The position numbers and the translations under genes were made by a program. From Bacillota bacterium (GTDB lineage: Bacteria > Bacillota_E > RBS10-35 > JAJYVN01): DNA of 48,830 bases. The DNA is taken from NCBI GenBank assembly GCA_021846605.1, contig JAJZWQ010000003.1, positions 1 through 48,830 of the forward strand, given 5' to 3'. Shown piece by piece: positions 1 through 7,592 of this stretch (its first letter is position 1; the number at the start of each line of letters is the position of its first letter). The notes beneath the pieces were generated by a model. The model worked only from the letters and a program-made list of their open reading frames with translations. It did not search any database and was not told the DNA's origin.

Positions 1-17
1 TTCGATTGCCAAGGTGC
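1..17 (-). promoter_or_regulatory. boxA-like rRNA leader element
   Basis: Read on the minus strand this is GCACCTTGGCAATCGAA, resembling the conserved CTTTGAAAACT-type boxA found in rRNA leaders of Bacillota. It lies about 35 bases downstream of a good promoter and is cut by the window edge. An rRNA operon just outside the window is inferred, because lysS is commonly followed by an rrn operon in this group; no rRNA is visible here. Confidence 0.4.
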
Positions 18-50
18 GCTCCGTTCGGTCGTCCCGCCCGGCGAGGAGTC

Positions 51-79
51 AGTCTACTCGCCATCTCACTCCGCGTCAA
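51..79 (-). promoter_or_regulatory. sigma-A promoter downstream of lysS, probably for an rRNA operon
   Basis: On the minus strand TTGACG (74-79) and TAGACT (51-56) are separated by 17 bases. The start point would be near 44, reading out of the window to the left. No coding start follows within the window and a boxA-like motif does, so an rRNA or tRNA operon is the likely target. The rest of 1-131 holds nothing else I can identify. Confidence 0.55.
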
Positions 80-131
80 GCCACCTTCCGCCCTTTTCAC
101 CCCCCTCCCGCCCACAGGCCCCGAAGACCCG

Positions 132-1601
132 TCAGCGTTCGGGGCGCAGTTGAGGAAAGAGGACCACGTCGCGGATGCTGGGCCGGTCGGTCAGGAGCAT
201 CGCCATCCGGTCCAGACCGATGCCCAGACCTCCGGCGGGCGGCATGGCGTGCTCCAGCGCGAGCACGAAGTCCTCGTCGATGGGCTGCGCCTCGTCGTTT
301 CCGGCGGCGCGCTCGGCCGCCTGTTGCGCAAAGCGCCTCCGCTGCTCGTCCGGGTCGTTCAGTTCGCTGAAGGCGTTGGCCAGTTCCATCCGCCCCACGA
401 CCGCCTCGAAACGGCAGGTGAGGCGCGGGTCCTCCGGCTTGCGCCGCGCCAGCGGCGAGGTCTCCACGGGGTGGTCGAGCAGGAAGGTGGGTTGCACCAG
501 GTCCGGCTGGACCAACTCCTCGACCAGCGTCTGCAGGACATGCCCGCTGCCGGCGGTCTCCGGCACCTCCACGCCCAGCGCGCGCGCCGCGGCCCGGGCC
601 TCGGCGGCGGGCAGCGCGAGCACATCGACGCCGCGCTCGGCGACCGCGTCCACCATGGTGAGCCGCCGCCAGGGAGGCGTGAGATCGATCTCCTGCCCCT
701 GCCAGGTGACGCGGGTCGTTCCGCACACCTCGCGGGCAGCGGCGGAGACGATGTCCTCCGTCAGAGACATCATGTCCTCGTAGTCGCCGTACGCCTGGTA
801 CGCCTCCAGCATCGTGAACTCGGGATTGTGGCGCGTGGACAGGCCCTCGTTGCGGAAGACGCGCCCGATCTCGTACACCCGTTCCAGGCCGCCCACCAGG
901 AGCCGTTTAAGGTGCAGTTCCAGGGCGATCCGCAGGTGCAACTCGAGGTCCAGGGCGTTGTGGTACGTGCGGAACGGGCGAGCGGCGGCGCCGGAGGCCA
1001 CCTGGTGCAGGACCGGCGTCTCCACCTCCAGGAAGCCGCGGGCGTCCAGGGTCTGGCGGACGCTGCGGATCATGCGCGAGCGCGCCACAAACGCCGCGCG
1101 CACGTCCTCGTTGGCGATGAGGTCCAGATAGCGGCGCCGGTAGCGCGTCTCGGTCTCGCGCAGACCGTGCCACTTGTCGGGCAGGGGCCGCAGCGACTTG
1201 CTCAGGAGCGTCCAGCCGTCGAGCTCGACGCTGACCTCCCCGGCCCGCGTGCGCATCACCGTGCCGCTGATCCCGACGATGTCGCCCAGATCCAACCGCA
1301 GGAAGTCCGCGTAAGCGGCCTCGCCCATGGTTCCGCTCCGCACAAACAACTGGAGGCGCCCCGAACGGTCCTGCAGGTCGCAGAACGCGACCCGTCCCTG
1401 CCGGCGCAGGGCCAACACGCGCCCGGCCATCCGCACGGTCCCGCCCTGAAGCGCCTCGAACCCGTCGCGGACATCCTGCGCGTGGTGGGTCACCTCCCAC
1501 CGTCCGCCGAAGGGATCCACCCCACGGCTGCGCCACTCCTCCAACTTCGCCCGCCGCGCGGCGAGCTCGTCCCCCTCTTGCCCGGCGCCCGCGTCGGTCA
1601 C
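132..1601 (-). CDS. lysS: Lysyl-tRNA synthetase, class II
   Basis: Charges tRNA-Lys with lysine in the cytoplasm. The 489-residue protein has the usual bacterial layout: an OB-fold anticodon-binding domain in roughly the first 160 residues, then a class II catalytic core. Motif 2 is visible as FRNEGLSTRHNPEFT near residue 250 and motif 3 as GIGLDRM near residue 460. I chose GTG at 1601 because a GGGAGGGTGG ribosome site stands just before it and the residues upstream look like non-coding readthrough. It lies 93 bases downstream of greA, most likely in the same transcript, as in many Bacillota where greA or dus precede lysS and an rRNA operon follows. Length and motifs are normal, so the assignment is secure. 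Confidence 0.97.
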   Translation of the reverse strand: MTDAGAGQEGDELAARRAKLEEWRSRGVDPFGGRWEVTHHAQDVRDGFEALQGGTVRMAGRVLALRRQGRVAFCDLQDRSGRLQLFVRSGTMGEAAYADFLRLDLGDIVGISGTVMRTRAGEVSVELDGWTLLSKSLRPLPDKWHGLRETETRYRRRYLDLIANEDVRAAFVARSRMIRSVRQTLDARGFLEVETPVLHQVASGAAARPFRTYHNALDLELHLRIALELHLKRLLVGGLERVYEIGRVFRNEGLSTRHNPEFTMLEAYQAYGDYEDMMSLTEDIVSAAAREVCGTTRVTWQGQEIDLTPPWRRLTMVDAVAERGVDVLALPAAEARAAARALGVEVPETAGSGHVLQTLVEELVQPDLVQPTFLLDHPVETSPLARRKPEDPRLTCRFEAVVGRMELANAFSELNDPDEQRRRFAQQAAERAAGNDEAQPIDEDFVLALEHAMPPAGGLGIGLDRMAMLLTDRPSIRDVVLFPQLRPER

Positions 1602-1694
1602 ATGCCACCCTCCCACCGCACAAAGGCTGGAGGGCTTTGCCCCCCAGCCTCCACCGCCGCTCGGCACGCCCGCCTCGCCGGTTCCGGTCGCGCC

Positions 1695-2177
1695 CTACCG
1701 GGCCAAGGACACGATCTTGTATCGCGCCGTCCCACCCGGGAGTTTGACCTCGACGACGCTGCCCGTCACCTGGCCAAAGACCGCCTTACCGATCGGACAC
1801 TCGTAGGAGATGCGGCTCTGCAGCGGGTCGGCCTCGCTGCTGCCGACAATCGTGTACTCCTCGATTTCCTCGGTCTCCAGATCGCGCAGGGTAACCATGG
1901 TGCCCAAATTGACGCGCTGCGGATCGACATCCCTGTCCTGCACGATGCGGGCGTTCCGGAGGAGGTTCTCCAATTCCAGGATGCGGCCTTCGACGAACGC
2001 CTGCTCGTTCTTGGCCGCCTCGTACTCGGAGTTCTCCGAAAGATCACCGAACTCGCGCGCCACCTTGATCCGCTCGGCGACTTCACGGCGCTTCACACTC
2101 TTGAGCTCTTCCAGCTCTTGCTCCAACTTGTGTACGCCGTCGGCGGTCAGCAGCACCTCGCGTCCGCTTTCTACCAT
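1695..2177 (-). CDS. greA: Transcription elongation factor GreA
   Basis: Rescues backtracked RNA polymerase by stimulating cleavage of the nascent transcript in the secondary channel. The 160-residue protein has the long N-terminal coiled coil and the signature GDLSENSEYEAAKNEQAF near residues 40-60, carrying the acidic Asp/Glu tip needed for cleavage, followed by the FKBP-like C-terminal domain ending PGGTARYKIV. The frame stays open upstream to 2372, but ATG at 2177 fits the family length and follows an AGGAGGG about 14 bases away. A strong promoter at 2343-2372 gives a leader of about 160 bases. It is first gene of a likely greA-lysS transcript. Confidence 0.95.
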   Translation of the reverse strand: MVESGREVLLTADGVHKLEQELEELKSVKRREVAERIKVAREFGDLSENSEYEAAKNEQAFVEGRILELENLLRNARIVQDRDVDPQRVNLGTMVTLRDLETEEIEEYTIVGSSEADPLQSRISYECPIGKAVFGQVTGSVVEVKLPGGTARYKIVSLAR

Positions 2178-2342
2178 GGCAGGCCTGGCGCCCTCCTGTT
2201 TCAGCCCACGGTGGTTCGGGGCTGCAGTCTCCTGTGCAGCATCGCCGCCCTCAATGGCCGGACGGCCACTGGGCGGCGACGGTGGGGACACCCTCTTCTT
2301 GCGTCGACCCACGCGCCGATGCGACCAGCGCGATGGAGATTC

Positions 2343-2372
2343 ATTATAGGAACCCCCTTCATCTGGTGTCAA
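2343..2372 (-). promoter_or_regulatory. sigma-A promoter of greA-lysS
   Basis: Minus-strand TTGACA (2367-2372) and TATAAT (2343-2348) are both perfect consensus hexamers separated by 18 bases. Transcription would start near 2336, leaving about 160 bases of untranslated leader before greA. I see no clear riboswitch in that leader. The gap 2373-2462 between this promoter and the next gene is otherwise featureless. Confidence 0.8.
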
Positions 2373-2462
2373 CGCCGTTCCCTCCGCCCGCGCACGTCCG
2401 CGCGCACAGCCCGCTCGCAGGCAATGTACGCCGGAGTCCCGCCGACAAGCACGAAAGGTCGG

Positions 2463-2894
2463 TCACGCCTCTCCGTCCCCGTCCGGCGGTCCGGACTCCG
2501 GCAGGACCGCGGCCTGCACCACGACCTCGTCGGTGGCGTAGATGGGGCTGGTGGTGCGCAGCGCCACGGCCACGGCATCGCTGGTGCGACAGTCGATCTC
2601 CAGCAGGCCGTGCTCGCCCATCAGTTCGAGCTGGCAGAAAAACGTCTCGTCGCGCAGGTCGTGGATGAGGATGCGCTCCAGGTGCGCGCCGAGACGCTGG
2701 ATCACGTTCGCCAGCAGATCATGGGTGGAGGGGCGGGGCGCGTAGACGCCGTTCGCCGCCCGTGCGATGGCGTGCGCCTCCGGCTCGCCGATCACGATCG
2801 GCAGCAGGCGCTGGCCGTCATGCTCCCGGAGCACGAGGACGTAGTCCTCGGTCGACTGATACTTGGTGACGCTGAGGACATCGAGTTGGACCAT
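2463..2894 (-). CDS. Bifunctional nuclease family protein (DUF151/BFN)
   Basis: A 143-residue member of the BFN/DUF151 family, a compact domain described as having DNase and RNase activity in plants and found across bacteria. Recognisable stretches are LPIVIGEPEAHAIA near residue 35, RPSTHDLL near residue 55 and the C-terminal CRTSDAVAVALRTTSPIYA, which is the most conserved part of the family. The acidic tail (PPDGDGEA) is poorly conserved. Start ATG at 2894 follows a GGGGGGAAGG ribosome site. It sits 82 bases downstream of coaX and upstream of the greA promoter, so it probably ends the folate/coaX transcript. The physiological substrate is unknown. Confidence 0.85.
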   Translation of the reverse strand: MVQLDVLSVTKYQSTEDYVLVLREHDGQRLLPIVIGEPEAHAIARAANGVYAPRPSTHDLLANVIQRLGAHLERILIHDLRDETFFCQLELMGEHGLLEIDCRTSDAVAVALRTTSPIYATDEVVVQAAVLPESGPPDGDGEA

Positions 2895-2976
2895 GGGCCT
2901 TCCCCCCACCATGGTGGGCAACCGGCACCGCCGCTTCGTTCGTCCGGCCGGGCGCGGCTCCTGCCTGCGCGGACGA

Positions 2977-3744
2977 TCAGCCGGCACGGTGCTCGTAGAT
3001 GAGCCGCAGACCCTGCACCGTCAGCCAGGGATCCACCGTCGTGACCGTCGCACTCACCCGCGCGATCATGTCCGCCCAGCCACCGGTGGCGATCACGCGG
3101 TCCGCGCCGCCCATCTCGGCGCGGATCCGGGACACCAGAGCATCCACCTGCCCGGCAAACCCATATGCGACACCGGCCTGCACCTGTGCCGCCGTATCTT
3201 TGCCCAATGCGCCCTCCGGTACCTCCATCGGGACGCGATGCAGGAGCGCGGCGCGCCCGTACAGCGCTTCCGTGGACACGCCCACCCCCGGGGCGATCGC
3301 CCCGCCCAGATACCGGCCCCCAGCCCCCACGGCGTCCACGGTCGTCGCCGTGCCGAGATCCACCACGATGGCCGGCACGCCATGGCAGCGCCATGCCGCC
3401 ACGGCGTCGGCGATGCGATCTGCCCCCAGGTCCTGCGGGCGGTCCACGGCCAGCGTCAGGCCGCAGGTCGTCTCGGGGCCAACCGCTACGTGGTCGCATT
3501 CGAGATAGGTTTGGGCGATCTCCCCCCACACCTCCCCCAGGGGCGGAACGACCGAAGCGACGACGAGGCCGTCGATGGCCTTCAGCGGTAGCCCGCGATA
3601 CCCAGCCAGGTCGGTCAGGGTCATGGCCAGTTCGTCGCCGGTGGCCTCCCGGCCGGTGGTGAGCCGCCAACAGTGCTGGATCCGCTCACCGACGAAGACG
3701 GCGAGCACGGTATGCGAGTTCCCCACGTCCACGGCCAGGAGCAC
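2977..3744 (-). CDS. coaX: Type III pantothenate kinase
   Basis: Phosphorylates pantothenate, the first step of coenzyme A synthesis. The 255-residue protein shows the ASKHA-fold signatures of CoaX: the phosphate loop DVGNSHT at residues 5-11, the GADR motif followed by DAVAAW, the VVDLGTATTVDAVG second phosphate motif and GGAIAPGVGVS. Unlike types I and II, this form is insensitive to CoA feedback. GTG at 3744 is preceded by GGGGGAGGG and gives the family length; the frame remains open upstream only because it overlaps birA in another frame. It follows the FolK-BirA gene by 14 bases and is surely co-transcribed. In Bacillus coaX also lies just after ftsH, so synteny agrees. Confidence 0.95.
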   Translation of the reverse strand: MLLAVDVGNSHTVLAVFVGERIQHCWRLTTGREATGDELAMTLTDLAGYRGLPLKAIDGLVVASVVPPLGEVWGEIAQTYLECDHVAVGPETTCGLTLAVDRPQDLGADRIADAVAAWRCHGVPAIVVDLGTATTVDAVGAGGRYLGGAIAPGVGVSTEALYGRAALLHRVPMEVPEGALGKDTAAQVQAGVAYGFAGQVDALVSRIRAEMGGADRVIATGGWADMIARVSATVTTVDPWLTVQGLRLIYEHRAG

Positions 3745-3758
3745 GGGCCCTCCCCCTT

Positions 3759-5222
3759 TCAGTTCGGGTGCAGGTGGGTCACATCCCCGGCATAGATCAC
3801 CTCCGTGGCGCCATCGGCGTCGAGCAGCAGGGCCCCGTCGTTCTGCACATCGCGCGCGACCCCCTCCAGCACCCGGCCCCCGGCCATGTCGACGCGGACG
3901 CGCCGTCCCAGAGTGGTGGCGCGCCGTCGCCAGCCGTCGAGCATCTGGGGCCAGCGGCCCGCGCGCAGGGCGGCGTAGGCGGCGTCCAGGCGTGCGAGGA
4001 CGGCCCGGGCCACCTCGGCGCGGGCGGGATGGCGGTCTCCGTCCCACAGCGCCGCGGCGCCCACGCCCTCGGGGGCGGTGCACACGTTGATCCCCATCCC
4101 CAGCACCAGGAAGTCCACCTGGTCCTCCCGCGCCACCATCTCCAGGAGGATGCCGCAGACCTTCCCGCCTGGCAACAGCACGTCGTTGGGCCACTTGATC
4201 GCCAACTGCGCGCCAAAGCCCTCCAGGGCCTCGCAGACCGCCAAGGCGGCCAGCAGGGTGCAGCGTCCGGCCTCGGCGGGCGGCACCGGCGGGCGCAACA
4301 CCGCCGAGAGGTAGACCCCGCCGGTCGGCGAGGCAAAGCTGCGCCCGCGCCGTCCTCGGCCCGACGTCTGTTCGGCCGCCAACACCACCGTGCCCTCGCA
4401 CGCGCCCTGCAGGCCCAGATCGCGCGCCAGGCGGTTGGTGGAATCGACCCGGGGCAGGACGTGGAGGATCCGCCCCACGCACCCCACAGACAGCGCCCCC
4501 ACGCCGGTGGGGGGCAGCGGCGCCACGGTCTCTTCGGCCGGGAGCATATACCCCGTCCCGGGCTGCCCCACCACACCGTGGCCGTCCGCCCGCAGTCGCT
4601 GCATGTGCTTCCACACCGCCGCGCGGCTGGTCCCCAGGGCGGAGGCCAGCGCCTGTCCGGATAGCGGGGAGCCGCGCGACGCCTCCAGGAGAGCCAGCAG
4701 GTGGCCGCGCGGCCCGGGCAGCGGCGGCGGGTAGCCGGGGAACATGCCCAGCGGCCGGACGACCTGCTGGGCGGCGGTCTTCCGCGCCAGTTGGGCCAGC
4801 GGTCCGTGGCCGGGCACCACCAGTCCGGGGGGGGCCACCTCGGCGAGCGGCACGAGCGCGAAGGCGCGCTCGTGCAGACGGGGGTGGGGCAGGATCAGAT
4901 CGGGGCCGTTCCGCCGTTGGTCCCCGTAGAGCAACAGGTCCAGGTCGATGGCCCGGGGGCCCCAGCGGACATCGCGGAGGCGTCCCATGGCCGCCTCGAC
5001 GGCCAGCAGTTCGCCCAGCAGCGCCTCCGGCCCGATCTCCGTCTCCAGCGCCAGGACCGCGTTGACGAACCATGGCTGGGGGCGACCGCCCTGGGGCTCC
5101 GTTTCATATACCCGGGAGACCCCCACCGGTCCGAGTCCGGCGGCGGTCAACCGGCCCGTGGCCTCCAGCAGCTGCAGGGCCGGCCGGCCGATGTTGGCGC
5201 CCAAAGATACGAAGGCCCGCAC
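3759..5222 (-). CDS. folK-birA: FolK-BirA fusion: HPPK joined to biotin-protein ligase/repressor
   Basis: One uninterrupted 487-residue frame encodes two normally separate proteins. Residues 1-159 are 6-hydroxymethyl-7,8-dihydropterin pyrophosphokinase: FVSLGANIG at the start, GPRAIDLDLLLYGD with both catalytic aspartates, and LPHPRLHERAFALVPL. Residues 160-487 are BirA: a winged-helix DNA-binding region (ALGTSRAAVWKHMQRL), the biotinyl-AMP loop GRGRRGRSF, and KWPNDVLLPGGKVCGILLEM. The join reads QQVVRPLGMFPGYPP with no stop codon. The internal ATG at 4743-4745 could start BirA separately, but I see no ribosome site before it. The GTG at 5222 follows TGAGGGGG. The gene lies between folP-folB and coaX. 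Both halves keep their catalytic motifs; the fusion itself is what is odd. Confidence 0.88.
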   Translation of the reverse strand: MRAFVSLGANIGRPALQLLEATGRLTAAGLGPVGVSRVYETEPQGGRPQPWFVNAVLALETEIGPEALLGELLAVEAAMGRLRDVRWGPRAIDLDLLLYGDQRRNGPDLILPHPRLHERAFALVPLAEVAPPGLVVPGHGPLAQLARKTAAQQVVRPLGMFPGYPPPLPGPRGHLLALLEASRGSPLSGQALASALGTSRAAVWKHMQRLRADGHGVVGQPGTGYMLPAEETVAPLPPTGVGALSVGCVGRILHVLPRVDSTNRLARDLGLQGACEGTVVLAAEQTSGRGRRGRSFASPTGGVYLSAVLRPPVPPAEAGRCTLLAALAVCEALEGFGAQLAIKWPNDVLLPGGKVCGILLEMVAREDQVDFLVLGMGINVCTAPEGVGAAALWDGDRHPARAEVARAVLARLDAAYAALRAGRWPQMLDGWRRRATTLGRRVRVDMAGGRVLEGVARDVQNDGALLLDADGATEVIYAGDVTHLHPN

Positions 5223-5235
5223 AGGGCCAGCCCCC

Positions 5236-6444
5236 TCAATCTGGAACGGGATTGCCCGCGGCGTCGAAGGGCAGCCGTACCAGAACGTCCGCGCAGGACA
5301 GGCCGACGGGGGCCGCCGGCTTGTGCACGGTGACCGCCCCCCCGCTGAGCCCCGGGAACTCGCGGACCAGCGCACGGGCGATGTCCCCGGCGATGCTCTC
5401 CACAAGATCGTGATGGGGACCGTCGACCACCGCGGCGGCGACCTGCGCCGCACGCCCGTAATCCACGGTGTCCTCCAGGCGGTCCGAGCGCGCGGCGGGC
5501 GCCAGATCGACCACCAGTTCCAGGTCGATGATGAAGGGCTGGGCGTCCACCCGCTCCTCCTGCAGGACCCCGTGCCGGCCCGAGAGTTCAAGCCCGCGCA
5601 GGGTGATCGTGCCGGGTGCGGCCGGTGGCCGCGGCACCCCACACGCCGAGGCGACCCGCGCGGCGTCCACCGCCGCTTCCACGTCGTGCACCCGGACCAG
5701 GTCCGCCCCATAGGCGGCGGACAGCGCCACCAGGGCCAAGGTGCCCGCCGGGCGTCCCTCCAGCGGCTGGCCGCCCAACCGGCGCCCGGTGGTCCTCCTG
5801 CGGGACGGTCCGATGCACACCGGCATGTCCAGACGCGCGCGCAGCCAGGGCACCCCGCTGATCAGGCGCAAGTTCTCCTCGACCGTCTTGCCGAAACCGA
5901 AGCCGGGGTCGGCGAGGAGCATGTTCCGCGGCAGGCCGACGGCGCGCAGGCGGGCGGCCGCGCCCTCCAACTCCGCGGCGACCGCGGCCAGCACCCCCGC
6001 CTCGGGCGGCACGGGACGGGTCGCCACGAGCACCACCGGTACCCGGCACTCCCCCAGGGCCGCAAGCATCCCGGGACCGTCCAGTCCCCCGCCGGCGTTC
6101 ACGGCGTCCGCCCCGGCGGCGACCGCGGCGCGCACGACGCCGGCATCCCCGGTGTCCACGCTGACGGGAACGTCCACCGCGGCGCGCACGGCGCGCAGGA
6201 GGGGCAGCAGCCGGGCAAGTTCGGTCTCCGGCGCCACCGCCTCGGCCCCAGGCCGGCTGGAGGCCCCGCCCACATCGATCCAGGCGGCCCCGGCCCGCAC
6301 CATCGCGGCAGCGGCTGCCGCGGCCGCCGCCGGATCCGGGAAGCGGCTGCCCTCCCAGAGCGAATCGTCGGTGGCCTTGACGACGCCCATGACCCGCGGG
6401 CTGGTGCCGGCCCACCACCGGCGCCAGCGGTCGGGCGTCGCCAT
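5236..6444 (-). CDS. folP-folB: FolP-FolB fusion: dihydropteroate synthase joined to dihydroneopterin aldolase
   Basis: A 402-residue protein. Residues 1 to about 275 are a TIM-barrel dihydropteroate synthase: MGVVKATDDSLWEGS, IDVGGASSRPGA, VSVDT, DPGFGFGKTVEENL and VRVHDVEA. Residues about 282-395 are dihydroneopterin aldolase: GRHGVLQEERVDAQPF, VDYGRA, LVESIAGDIA and VHKPAAPVG, with the catalytic Glu, Tyr and Lys positions kept. The synthase half is unusually divergent: the family's NVTPDSF loop reads KATDDSL, GGEST reads GGASS, NDVSG reads NAGGG, and SRK reads SRR. The barrel and DPGFGFGKT remain, so it is probably active but altered at the pABA/sulfonamide side. It precedes folK-birA by 13 bases and so supplies consecutive folate steps. 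Start ATG 6444 with AGGTGA upstream. Confidence 0.88.
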   Translation of the reverse strand: MATPDRWRRWWAGTSPRVMGVVKATDDSLWEGSRFPDPAAAAAAAAAMVRAGAAWIDVGGASSRPGAEAVAPETELARLLPLLRAVRAAVDVPVSVDTGDAGVVRAAVAAGADAVNAGGGLDGPGMLAALGECRVPVVLVATRPVPPEAGVLAAVAAELEGAAARLRAVGLPRNMLLADPGFGFGKTVEENLRLISGVPWLRARLDMPVCIGPSRRRTTGRRLGGQPLEGRPAGTLALVALSAAYGADLVRVHDVEAAVDAARVASACGVPRPPAAPGTITLRGLELSGRHGVLQEERVDAQPFIIDLELVVDLAPAARSDRLEDTVDYGRAAQVAAAVVDGPHHDLVESIAGDIARALVREFPGLSGGAVTVHKPAAPVGLSCADVLVRLPFDAAGNPVPD

Positions 6445-6505
6445 AGCGCATCACCTGGGACGGAGTATAGCGCAGCATCCAGGGGCGGTGCGCCGCAGGC
6501 ACCCC

Positions 6506-7552
6506 TCACCGGTTCCGCGGGGGGGCGCCTCCTCCGGCCGCCCACACCTGGTCGGGGGGATACCAGTGGATGTCCAGCTCGGTCGGCGTGGAGACCAGCA
6601 CCGCAACGGCGCCGTCCGGTGCCATGGCCACGGGGTGCGGCACCTGCGGCCCTTCCCCCACCGGCAGGGCCCGGCTGCGGCGGACCGTTCCGGCGGCGCC
6701 GATGCCCTCCAGGCGCTGCTCGGAACGACCGGCGGCCACCAGGGCATAGGCCAGGCCCGTGGGCGCCACGCCCAGGAAGTCGGTGCGCGTGGCCCCCTGC
6801 GGCCAACGGCGCGTTCCCTCGGGGCGGGCGTCCGTGCCGAGCCGCAGGAGCGCGGGGCCACCCCGCTTATCGCGGCCCACCAACCAGGGGACACCGCCTG
6901 GACCGGTGGCCAGGGCGGCCCGCACCCCCGCGGGCGAGAGCAGCCAGGCCGGCGGTGCCGCCGCCACGGTAGGCCCCGGCACGGCAAGCACCGCCTGTTG
7001 CAGCACCCGCGTGGTCCCCGACCCGACAGACACCAACTCGCGGGTGGAGGCGTCCACACGCACGGACACCACGTCGACCCAGAGGCCCTGGCGCCCCACG
7101 GCCATCCCCACCACCCGTCGCAGGTCCCCGGGCCCAGACGCGAAGTCCGCGATGCGCTTGGGGCCCCCGGCGCGGACCACGGCCCACACCCCGCCGTCCG
7201 CCGTGGCCGCGTAGATCGCCGGGTCTGTCGGCGCCGGACTCACCGCCAGCGCGACCACCGGAGCGGACGTGGGCAGCGCCACCCGCCGCGGCCCCGTCCA
7301 GCGGTCGTTCGGGGCGCTCCAGAGCAGCAGGCGGTGCCCGAAGCTGTCGGCGAGCACGAGCGTGCGGTCGCCGGCCGCCACGGCCAGCGGGCCGGTCTGG
7401 GCGGAGTCGCCGCCAGCCGCCGTCAGATCCGTATTCCACGTGAGGACGGCGCTCCAGGCAGGGGCGGAGGGTGCGGGACCACAGCCGGCGACCACCGCCA
7501 GGAACGTGCCCAGCACCGCCGTCGCCAACCACCGCCCGCAGCGCCCGCGCAT
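6506..7552 (-). CDS. Predicted lipoprotein, possibly a beta-propeller
   Basis: A 348-residue secreted protein of unknown function. The N-terminus MRGRCGRWLATAVLG, a hydrophobic stretch and the lipobox VVAGC at about residue 24 mark a type II lipoprotein signal, so the mature protein should be anchored outside the membrane. The remainder is rich in short beta-strand-like repeats, each with a small hydrophobic run followed by G/D and W or Y (for example PAIYAATADGGVWAV and VPWLVGRDKRGGPALL), compatible with a six- to eight-bladed propeller. No enzyme motif is visible. ATG at 7552 has GGGGTGG six bases upstream and is preferred to GTG at 7558. It lies between ymfH and the folate genes, apparently in the same transcript. 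Confidence 0.7.
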   Translation of the reverse strand: MRGRCGRWLATAVLGTFLAVVAGCGPAPSAPAWSAVLTWNTDLTAAGGDSAQTGPLAVAAGDRTLVLADSFGHRLLLWSAPNDRWTGPRRVALPTSAPVVALAVSPAPTDPAIYAATADGGVWAVVRAGGPKRIADFASGPGDLRRVVGMAVGRQGLWVDVVSVRVDASTRELVSVGSGTTRVLQQAVLAVPGPTVAAAPPAWLLSPAGVRAALATGPGGVPWLVGRDKRGGPALLRLGTDARPEGTRRWPQGATRTDFLGVAPTGLAYALVAAGRSEQRLEGIGAAGTVRRSRALPVGEGPQVPHPVAMAPDGAVAVLVSTPTELDIHWYPPDQVWAAGGGAPPRNR

Positions 7553-7592
7553 CGGCACCCACCCCGCGCAAGGCTATGCGCGGAGGGCGGTC

